From Micrococcales bacterium (lineage in GTDB: Bacteria > Actinomycetota > Actinomycetes > S36-B12), in contig NZLD01000024.1 of assembly GCA_002694095.1 (NCBI GenBank), forward strand, positions 5,633-18,626: a stretch of 12,994 bases of DNA. The letters are read 5' to 3'. This document shows positions 7,681-12,994 of this stretch, in pieces. Under the pieces are notes generated by a model. That model saw nothing but the letters and a program-made list of their open reading frames with translations. It was not told the DNA's origin and made no database searches. How positions within the stretch are numbered: the first letter of the stretch is position 1; each line of letters starts with the position of its first letter. Position numbers and translations under genes: made by a program.

Positions 7681-7699
7681 GCAACGACCCCGATGTTGC
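7681..7699. promoter_or_regulatory. Inverted repeat GCAAC-N9-GTTGC upstream of sufR
   Basis: GCAAC (7681-7685) and GTTGC (7695-7699) are perfect inverted arms separated by 9 nt in the ctaA/sufR divergent region. The cyanobacterial SufR operator is known as CAAC-N6-GTTG; here the half-sites are identical but the spacer is 3 nt longer. It overlaps the possible sufR -35 (TTGCGG, 7696-7701). It is a second candidate SufR site and could be coincidental. Confidence 0.3.
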
Positions 7700-7717
7700 G
7701 GGCCCAGCGAATTACGA

Positions 7718-7729
7718 CACAATATTGTT
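7718..7729 (+). promoter_or_regulatory. Candidate SufR operator overlapping the sufR -10 and start
   Basis: A perfect 10-bp palindrome, ACAATATTGT, occupies 7719-7728 and ends one base before the sufR ATG. It overlaps CACAAT (7718-7723), a -10-like hexamer ending 6 nt before the ATG, with TTGCGG (7696-7701) 16 nt further upstream as a possible -35. There is no Shine-Dalgarno, so sufR is probably leaderless. Binding here would block the promoter directly, which fits an autorepressor. From memory, the mycobacterial SufR site is ACACT-N5-TGTGA; the present sequence can be read as ACACA-N4-TGTTA (7717-7730), close but with different spacing. Confidence 0.45.
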
Positions 7730-8506
7730 ATGAAATTCCCGACCGAGGCCGCGGAGCGTGTCGCCCGCATCCTGGCTGAGAACGGCCCGAGCACAGCCTC
7801 GGCCCTCGCTGACGAGTTGGGAACGTCCACAACAGCGGTCCGTCGACCCCTGGCCGCACTGCACGAGGCGGGCCTTGTCGAGGCATCGGAGAGAGCCCCG
7901 TACGGCCCCGATCCGGGACCGCGGCGCGGACGCCCGAGCCGGGTCTTCTCCCTCACGGGTGCGGGTCGTGCTGCATGCGAGCAGGCGTACGACGCACTCG
8001 CGTTGGAGGCTCTGCGTTTTCTGGCTAAGCGCGATGGACGCGCAGCGGTAGCGGAGTTTGCTGCTGACCGAGCCGATCGTCTCTTGGCCGGCGTGGGTTC
8101 GTCCACAACTGCTGTTGCCACGGTTCACGAAGTCGCGGAACGGCTGACCGAGCAGGGATTTGCGGCCTCTGTTGAACCACTTGCGCGAGACGGTGCGCAG
8201 CTATGTCAGCACCACTGTCCTGTGGTGGACGCGGCGGGAGAGTTCCCCGAACTTTGCGATGCGGAGACGCACGCTCTCGGGCGTCTGCTGGGTCGTCACG
8301 TGACACGCTTGGCAACGCTGGCGCAGGGAGACGGAGTCTGCACAACACTTATCCCGGCACAGTGCGCCGCGCCGCAGTTCGGGAACTCGCACGCCGACAA
8401 CGGGACCCCCAGCACTCCGCAGACCGGAACACCAGCAGACATCCCAGCAGATACACCAGCAGATACACCAGGTAAGCACCAACACAGGGAAAGGGTGGCG
8501 CCATGA
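7730..8506 (+). CDS. sufR: SufR, Fe-S cluster-sensing repressor of the suf operon
   Basis: SufR is a DeoR/ArsR-like winged-helix regulator that represses suf genes when it carries an Fe-S cluster. The 258-residue product has an N-terminal HTH: the helix pair around residues 21-51 includes [20 protein letters not shown], and the wing [13 protein letters not shown] spans residues 64-76. The C-terminal half has Cys159-x3-Cys163-x12-Cys176-x27-Cys204, the spacing I recall for the cluster-binding cysteines of actinobacterial SufR. After about residue 215 there is a low-complexity Pro/Thr/Ala/Asp tail, encoded partly by a 12-nt tandem repeat, which is unlikely to be folded. The gene is first in the suf operon and its stop overlaps the sufB ATG (ATGA, 8503-8506). 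An upstream palindrome suggests autoregulation. Confidence 0.92.
   Translation: MKFPTEAAERVARILAENGPSTASALADELGTSTTAVRRPLAALHEAGLVEASERAPYGPDPGPRRGRPSRVFSLTGAGRAACEQAYDALALEALRFLAKRDGRAAVAEFAADRADRLLAGVGSSTTAVATVHEVAERLTEQGFAASVEPLARDGAQLCQHHCPVVDAAGEFPELCDAETHALGRLLGRHVTRLATLAQGDGVCTTLIPAQCAAPQFGNSHADNGTPSTPQTGTPADIPADTPADTPGKHQHRERVAP
8431..8472 (+). repeat. 12-nt tandem repeat in the sufR 3' end
   Basis: The unit accagcagatac occurs as one exact copy (8455-8466), two near copies just before it (8431-8442 and 8443-8454), and a half copy after it. It encodes repeated Pro-Ala-Asp-Thr/Ile in the SufR tail. The array keeps the reading frame because its unit is 4 codons, so copy number may vary between strains without breaking the gene. 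Confidence 0.75.
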
Positions 8507-9924
8507 GCCCCACGGCCGACGAGCAAGCCGCAACGATCGCTGAACTCAGCAATTACGAGTACGGCTGGAGGGACACCGATTCCGCCGGCCAGAGCGCGCG
8601 ACGTGGCCTCAATGAGGATGTGGTGCGCGACATCTCGGCAAAGAAGGGCGAGCCTGAGTGGATGTTGGACCTGCGCTTGAAGGGGCTGCGTCTGTTCGAC
8701 AAGAAGCCGATGCCGGCGTGGGGATCGGACCTCACCGGGATCGACTTCGACAACATCAAGTACTTCGTCCGCTCGACAGAGAAGCAAGCGACCAGCTGGG
8801 AAGAGCTTCCTGAGGACATCAAGAACACATACGACAAGCTCGGTATTCCCGAAGCTGAGAAGCAGCGGCTGGTCGCCGGTGTCGCCGCGCAGTATGAGTC
8901 GGAGGTTGTGTATCACAAGATCCGCGAAGATCTCGAGGAGCAGGGAGTGGTCTTCCTGGACACCGATACCGGTTTGCGCGAATACGAAGACATGTTCCGC
9001 GAGTACTTCGGATCGGTCATTCCGGTGGGTGACAACAAGTTCGCGGCGCTCAACACGGCCGTCTGGTCCGGTGGCTCCTTTATTTACGTCCCCAAGGGTG
9101 TGCACGTAGAAATTCCCCTACAGGCCTACTTCCGCATCAACACCGAGAACATGGGCCAATTTGAGCGCACCTTGATCATCGTGGACGAGGACGCCTACGT
9201 GCACTATGTCGAGGGATGCACCGCGCCCATCTACTCCTCGGATTCTCTGCACTCCGCGGTGGTGGAGATCGTTGTGAAGAAGGGCGCGCGCTGCCGCTAC
9301 ACCACCATCCAGAACTGGTCGACCAACGTGTACAACCTCGTCACCAAGCGCGCGATAGCCCACGAAGGCGCCACCATGGAGTGGGTCGATGGCAACCTCG
9401 GCTCCAAGGTGACCATGAAATACCCCGCCGTGTGGATGACGGGTCCGCACGCCAGGGGTGAGACGTTGTCGATCGCTTTCGCGGGAGAGAAGCAGCATCA
9501 GGACGCCGGGGCCAAGATGGTGCACGCGGCGCCGCACACATCGTCGTCGATCATTTCGAAGTCGGTCGCACGCGGAGGTGGTCGCACGTCGTACCGCGGC
9601 CTGGTGCAAGTGCACGAAGGCGCGCACCACTCCAAGAGCACGGTGAAGTGCGACGCGCTGCTCGTGGACGACATCTCCCGATCCGACACCTATCCGTACG
9701 TCGATGTGCGCGAAGACGACGTCGCCATGGGGCATGAAGCCACCGTGTCGAAGGTCAGCGAGGACCAACTCTTCTATCTGATGTCGCGGGGTCTGGACGA
9801 GGACGAGGCGATGGCGATGATCGTTCGGGGCTTTGTGGAGCCCATCGCTCGCGAGCTGCCCATGGAGTACGCACTTGAGCTGAACCGACTGATCGAGTTG
9901 CAGATGGAAGGGGCTGTCGGGTGA
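8503..9924 (+). CDS. sufB: Fe-S cluster assembly scaffold protein SufB
   Basis: SufB is the core scaffold of the SufBC2D complex, on which sulfur from SufS and iron are assembled into Fe-S clusters. The 473-residue product has normal length. It contains the family segments [20 protein letters not shown] (186-205), YVEGCTAP (235-242, Cys239), [20 protein letters not shown] (345-364) and STVKCDALL (379-387). Cys383 corresponds to the cluster-assembly cysteine near the C-terminus of other SufB proteins. The C-terminal [21 protein letters not shown] is strongly conserved. There is no intein, unlike the SufB of Mycobacterium tuberculosis. The ATG overlaps the sufR stop, with AAGGG at 8491-8495 seven nt upstream. 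Its stop overlaps the sufD GTG, so SufB and SufD are probably made in a coupled way. Confidence 0.97.
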   Translation: MSPTADEQAATIAELSNYEYGWRDTDSAGQSARRGLNEDVVRDISAKKGEPEWMLDLRLKGLRLFDKKPMPAWGSDLTGIDFDNIKYFVRSTEKQATSWEELPEDIKNTYDKLGIPEAEKQRLVAGVAAQYESEVVYHKIREDLEEQGVVFLDTDTGLREYEDMFREYFGSVIPVGDNKFAALNTAVWSGGSFIYVPKGVHVEIPLQAYFRINTENMGQFERTLIIVDEDAYVHYVEGCTAPIYSSDSLHSAVVEIVVKKGARCRYTTIQNWSTNVYNLVTKRAIAHEGATMEWVDGNLGSKVTMKYPAVWMTGPHARGETLSIAFAGEKQHQDAGAKMVHAAPHTSSSIISKSVARGGGRTSYRGLVQVHEGAHHSKSTVKCDALLVDDISRSDTYPYVDVREDDVAMGHEATVSKVSEDQLFYLMSRGLDEDEAMAMIVRGFVEPIARELPMEYALELNRLIELQMEGAVG

Positions 9925-11072
9925 GCACTGTGGAGGCACCCCCGTCAGACCTCGCGCCCCGCGTTCTCTCGAACGTTCCCGGCGATCACGAAACGCCCCA
10001 CGGGCGCGAGGAGGAGTGGCGGTTTGCACCGGTCGCGAAGCTTGGTGACTTTTTCGACGCTGGGCAACGCGGGTCGGTGACGGCTGCCCCATCTGGATTC
10101 GTCACGATGATCCCTGCGGAAATGGAGTCGTCGACTGTCGAAAAGGCCGCCCACTGGGTGGCGTCAGATCTGCCATCGGCGCTCGCGCGGACCCACGCCA
10201 CCTCCGTCGTATCGGTTGCGATTCCCGCCGAGCAGGAGGTCGACGACATCGTCGTGGTGGATCTCGCCGGAAGTGAAGAGTTCAACTACGGACGGATCGA
10301 AATCTCCGCCGGAGCATTCTCCAAAGCCACGGTCGTCCTCAGGCTCGACATGACCACCGACGTGAGTGGCATTGTGGTCACCGACGTGGCAGACCAGGCC
10401 GATCTCACCGTGCTGGCCCTCTACGACGGACCACGGACTAGCCGCCATGTGTGGCAATGGGCAACAACAGTGGGCCGGGACGCATCCTTCCTCGGGCTGT
10501 CCATCGCGCTCGGTGGTTCCATCATCCGACTTCAGCAAAATGTTCGCTACGCCGGTCCCGGCGGCTCAGCAGAGTTGCTCGGGGCGTTCCTCGCATCGGA
10601 TGAGCAATTCCAAGAGTTTCGCATCTTCGTCGACCATAACGAGCCCCACTGCGTCAGCAACGTCGTCTTCAAAGGTGCACTCTCGGGCGCGCAGGCCCAC
10701 ACGGTCTGGATCGGCGATGTTCTTGTTCGGCGAGAGGCGGTAGGGATCGAGACGTACGAACTGAACCGAAATCTACTTCTCAATGACGGTCCGCGAGCCG
10801 ACTCGGTGCCGAACCTGGAGTTGGAAACGGGGGACGTTGTCAGCGCCGGACACGCGAGCGCCACGGGGCGGTTCGATGACGAGCAGTTGTTTTACCTGCA
10901 GTCACGGGGGATCACCGAGGAGTTGGCCCGGCAACTGGTGGTCCGGGGATTCTTCGTCGACGTTCTCGACAAGGTCACCGATACCGATCTGCGCAGCGAC
11001 GTCATCCGGAGAATCGAAGAGCGCATCGGGATGGATGCGATCGAGCAAAAGTTGACGGAAGTGGATGCATGA
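9921..11072 (+). CDS. sufD: Fe-S cluster assembly protein SufD
   Basis: SufD is the paralogue of SufB in the SufBC2D complex and is needed for iron acquisition and cluster assembly at the SufB-SufD interface. The 383-residue product has a divergent N-terminal region and a conserved C-terminal beta-helix. Notable segments are [20 protein letters not shown] (233-252), [13 protein letters not shown] (275-287), and [19 protein letters not shown] (308-326). His311 in the last segment probably corresponds to the functionally important histidine of Escherichia coli SufD. The start is GTG at 9921, overlapping the sufB stop (GTGA), with GAAGGGG at 9907-9913 seven nt upstream. The stop overlaps the ATG of the ferredoxin gene. 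Nothing is truncated. Confidence 0.95.
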   Translation: MSTVEAPPSDLAPRVLSNVPGDHETPHGREEEWRFAPVAKLGDFFDAGQRGSVTAAPSGFVTMIPAEMESSTVEKAAHWVASDLPSALARTHATSVVSVAIPAEQEVDDIVVVDLAGSEEFNYGRIEISAGAFSKATVVLRLDMTTDVSGIVVTDVADQADLTVLALYDGPRTSRHVWQWATTVGRDASFLGLSIALGGSIIRLQQNVRYAGPGGSAELLGAFLASDEQFQEFRIFVDHNEPHCVSNVVFKGALSGAQAHTVWIGDVLVRREAVGIETYELNRNLLLNDGPRADSVPNLELETGDVVSAGHASATGRFDDEQLFYLQSRGITEELARQLVVRGFFVDVLDKVTDTDLRSDVIRRIEERIGMDAIEQKLTEVDA

Positions 11073-11422
11073 GCACGGACAACATGGTGGACGTGGCTCG
11101 GGCGGGCGACCTCGCTCCGAACAGCGCGCTAAAGGTCGAGGTCGAGGGTCACGATATTGCCCTCGTCCGATGTGATGACGGTGTCTTTGCGATTGGCAAT
11201 CGCTGTTCGCACGCCGATGTCGACCTCTCCGAAGGGGAAGTGGACGGGTGTGCGCTCGAATGCTGGTTACACGGATCCCAATTCGACCTGCGGACCGGAC
11301 AGCCGCTGTCGCTTCCCGCTCTGGAGCCGGTTCCCACATATCGCGTCGAGATCGTCGGCGGCGGCGACGATGCACGCATCCTGATCGATCCAACCCCCCA
11401 ACCGACCGCCGCACACGAATAG
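11069..11422 (+). CDS. Rieske-type [2Fe-2S] ferredoxin in the suf operon
   Basis: This is a 117-residue soluble Rieske-fold protein related to ferredoxin subunits of aromatic dioxygenases. The cluster ligands are Cys46-x-His48 (CSHADVDLSEG) and Cys65-x2-His68 (CWLHGSQFD), followed by the typical LRTGQPLSLPALEPVPTYRV. There is no signal peptide or membrane segment. Databases often name such proteins after 3-phenylpropionate dioxygenase, but no oxygenase gene is nearby. Its place between sufD and sufC, with a 4-nt overlap with sufD, points to a role in Fe-S assembly, perhaps as electron donor or cluster acceptor. That role is inferred from position only. GGAAG at 11057-11061 lies 7 nt before the ATG. 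The same insertion occurs in Streptomyces suf operons and is absent from the Mycobacterium one. Confidence 0.92.
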   Translation: MSTDNMVDVARAGDLAPNSALKVEVEGHDIALVRCDDGVFAIGNRCSHADVDLSEGEVDGCALECWLHGSQFDLRTGQPLSLPALEPVPTYRVEIVGGGDDARILIDPTPQPTAAHE

Positions 11423-11448
11423 CAACAACCCAGCCCTAAGGACAAGAC

Positions 11449-12210
11449 ATGAGCACACTCCAGATCACCGACCTGCACGCGAGCGTCGTCACCGATGCGG
11501 GAGAAACCCCCATCCTCAAGGGCGTCGACTTGACCGTGGAGTCCGGTCGCACCCAAGCGGTGATGGGCCCGAACGGTTCGGGGAAGTCGACGCTGGCGTA
11601 CGTCATCGCCGGACACCCGAAGTACACCGTGACGCAAGGATCCATCACCCTCGATGGTGAGGATGTTCTGGACATGAGCGTCGACGAGCGGGCGCGTGCC
11701 GGCCTGTTTCTGGCCATGCAATACCCCGTCGAGGTGCCGGGCGTATCGGTATCGAACTTCCTGCGCACGTCGGCCACCTCGATCCGAGGCGAGGCGCCGA
11801 AACTTCGCACCTGGATTGGCGAAGTGAAGGAAGCAATGGCCGGCTTGCAGATGGACGGGGCCTTCGCTGAGCGCAATGTCAACGAGGGGTTCTCCGGCGG
11901 CGAGAAAAAGCGGCACGAGATCTTGCAGATGTCACTACTGAAGCCGAAAATTGCGATCCTTGACGAAACCGACTCCGGCCTCGACGTCGATGCGCTCCGC
12001 GTTGTGTCCGAGGGTGTCAACCGATTCCAAGAGGACTCTGGCGCGGGTGTTTTGCTGATTACCCACTACACCCGGATTCTTCGTTACATCACCCCCGACG
12101 TGGTGAACGTGTTCGCCGGCGGTCGGATCGTAGAAACCGGTGGCCCCGAACTTGCCGAGGTTCTCGAGTCCGAGGGCTACGAACGTTTTGCCGATCTTGC
12201 GAAGGCCTGA
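11449..12210 (+). CDS. sufC: Fe-S cluster assembly ATPase SufC
   Basis: SufC is the ABC-type ATPase of the SufBC2D complex; ATP binding drives its dimerisation and opens the SufB-SufD interface. The 253-residue product has Walker A GPNGSGKST (40-48), Q-loop Gln91 in LFLAMQYPVEVPG, the signature FSGGEKKRHEILQM (148-161), Walker B KIAILDETDSGLD (167-179) with Glu173, and the H-loop His206 in ITHYTRIL. The DETDSGLD and GEKKR forms are typical of SufC rather than of transport ATPases, and no permease is adjacent. The ATG has TAAGGAC at 11437-11443 with good spacing. It is the only internal suf gene here with an intergenic gap (26 nt) and its own clear Shine-Dalgarno. Its stop overlaps the start of sufS. 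Confidence 0.97.
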   Translation: MSTLQITDLHASVVTDAGETPILKGVDLTVESGRTQAVMGPNGSGKSTLAYVIAGHPKYTVTQGSITLDGEDVLDMSVDERARAGLFLAMQYPVEVPGVSVSNFLRTSATSIRGEAPKLRTWIGEVKEAMAGLQMDGAFAERNVNEGFSGGEKKRHEILQMSLLKPKIAILDETDSGLDVDALRVVSEGVNRFQEDSGAGVLLITHYTRILRYITPDVVNVFAGGRIVETGGPELAEVLESEGYERFADLAKA

Positions 12211-12994
12211 TGGTGTCAACCGTGCTGGACGTCTCCCGGCTCCGTAAGGACTTTCCCATCCTGGAAAGGACCGTGCGTGGGGATCGGCCGTTGGTCTATC
12301 TCGATAGCGCCGCGACCAGCCAGAAGCCCTCTGCCGTACTCGACGCAGAGCGGGCCTTTTACGAGACGTCCAACGCGGCGGTTCACCGGGGCGCTCACCA
12401 ACTGGCAGAAGAAGCAACAGATGCGTACGAAAGCGCGCGGGCAGCCATCGCAGGCTTTGTCGGTGCGCGCGCGGAAGACATCGTCTTCACCAAGAACGCG
12501 ACGGAAAGCCTCAATCTCGCGGCGTACGCCTTCAGTAACGCTACGGCCAAAGCCGCGCAAGGAGGGGTAGTCGATCCGCGTTTGGTGCTGACACCGGAGA
12601 GCTCGGTGGTGGTGACCGAGATGGAGCACCACGCGAATCTGATTCCGTGGCAGGAGCTGTGCGCCAAGACAGGGGCGCAACTGCGCTGGATTGGCCTGAC
12701 CGAGGACGGTCGTTTGGACATGGAGCAGGTGTCCGTCATCGACGAGACGACGGCGGTCGTCTCGATCGTGCACCAATCGAACATCCTGGGAACGATCAAT
12801 CCCGTGCGTTCGATCATGGACCGGGCGCGTGACGTGGGAGCCCTTGGAGTCGTTGACGCTTGTCAGTCCATTCCCCATATGCGCGTGAACGTGGACGACC
12901 TGGGTGCCGATCTCGTGACCTGGAGTGGCCACAAAATGCTGGGGCCCACCGGGATCGGGTTGCTGTGGGGGCGGAGCGAGGTTCTCAACAGCCT
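12210..12994 (+). CDS. sufS: Cysteine desulfurase SufS, 5' part (3' end outside window)
   Basis: SufS is a PLP-dependent class V aminotransferase-fold enzyme that takes sulfur from cysteine as a persulfide for SufBCD. The first 261 codons are present and run off the window; full proteins have about 410-420 residues. Visible segments are YLDSAATSQKP (30-40), NAAVHRGAH (55-63), FTKNATESLNL (93-103), TEMEHHANLIPW (136-147) with His141 stacking on PLP, DACQSIPHM (216-224) with Asp216 and Gln219, and the PLP lysine Lys242 in WSGHKMLGPTGIG. The active-site persulfide cysteine lies beyond the window. The ATG at 12210 overlaps the sufC stop by one base (TGATG). The next codon, GTG at 12213, has better spacing from GAAGG (12201-12205), so the start is uncertain by one codon. 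Confidence 0.96.
   Translation, partial: MVSTVLDVSRLRKDFPILERTVRGDRPLVYLDSAATSQKPSAVLDAERAFYETSNAAVHRGAHQLAEEATDAYESARAAIAGFVGARAEDIVFTKNATESLNLAAYAFSNATAKAAQGGVVDPRLVLTPESSVVVTEMEHHANLIPWQELCAKTGAQLRWIGLTEDGRLDMEQVSVIDETTAVVSIVHQSNILGTINPVRSIMDRARDVGALGVVDACQSIPHMRVNVDDLGADLVTWSGHKMLGPTGIGLLWGRSEVLNS

Noticed and set aside
7631..7684. Upstream extension of ctaA to a TTG at 7684
   Set aside because: The extra 18 residues are unlike the family, and the GTG at 7630 has a -10-like hexamer at leaderless spacing.
8431..8472. Repeat array as a CRISPR or mobile-element trace
   Set aside because: The unit is only 12 nt with no spacers, and it codes in frame for the SufR tail; it is a simple tandem repeat.
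8296..9105. Antisense open frame opposite sufR and sufB
   Set aside because: It is a shadow of high-GC codon bias; no family resemblance and it overlaps well-supported genes throughout.
8503..9924. Possible intein in SufB, as in Mycobacterium tuberculosis
   Set aside because: The protein is 473 residues and conserved segments run on without interruption, so no intein is present.
9118..10092. Long antisense open frame (about 324 codons) opposite sufB and sufD
   Set aside because: It lies wholly opposite two unmistakable genes, has no recognisable domain, and is rich in His/Arg/Val of the kind produced by reading high-GC coding DNA backwards.
11149..11916. Antisense open frame opposite the ferredoxin gene and sufC
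   Set aside because: Same reasoning: no motif, no ribosome site judged convincing, and full overlap with conserved genes.

Overview
The window is an ordinary, gene-dense chromosomal segment of a high-GC actinobacterium. Several things point there together: an RbpA-type RNA-polymerase-binding protein (known only from actinobacteria), the glycolytic run pgk-tpiA-secG, the tkt-tal pair, divergent and convergent ctaB/ctaA, and a sufR-B-D-ferredoxin-C-S operon. The Rieske-type ferredoxin inside the suf operon and the intein-free SufB look more like Streptomyces, Frankiales or Micrococcales relatives than Mycobacterium. I cannot name a genus from sequence alone.

Layout. Bases 1-2245 (+) hold the 3' part of pgk, then tpiA, secG and rbpA, which link lower glycolysis, protein export and transcription. 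Bases 2272-5450 (-) hold tkt and tal, the non-oxidative pentose phosphate pair, overlapping by 4 nt. These converge on rbpA with only 26 nt between stop codons. A 164-nt divergent region (5451-5614) separates tkt from ctaB (+, heme O synthase). ctaB converges with ctaA (-, heme A synthase); these two consecutive steps supply heme A to cytochrome c oxidase. A 99-nt divergent region (7631-7729) separates ctaA from the suf operon, which runs to the window end: sufR (Fe-S-sensing repressor), sufB and sufD (scaffold), a Rieske ferredoxin, sufC (ATPase) and a 3'-truncated sufS (cysteine desulfurase). SufS would mobilise sulfur, SufBCD would build Fe-S clusters on the scaffold, and SufR would repress the operon when it carries a cluster.

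Regulation visible in sequence. tkt, ctaA and sufR all lack a Shine-Dalgarno sequence, and each has a -10-like hexamer ending exactly 6 nt before its start codon. This is the layout of leaderless transcripts. sufR also has a perfect 10-bp palindrome over this hexamer, one base before its ATG, which is a good candidate autoregulatory operator. The suf genes are mostly joined by 1-4 nt start/stop overlaps.

I saw no mobile elements, CRISPR arrays, tRNA or rRNA genes, phage genes, or convincing hairpin-plus-T-tract terminators, and no gene-free stretch over 300 nt. I found no new multi-gene system. The points of interest are the absence of zwf-opcA-pgl from its common actinobacterial position beside tal, the putative SufR operator, the leaderless promoters, and some lineage-specific variants in RbpA, CtaA and SufR.
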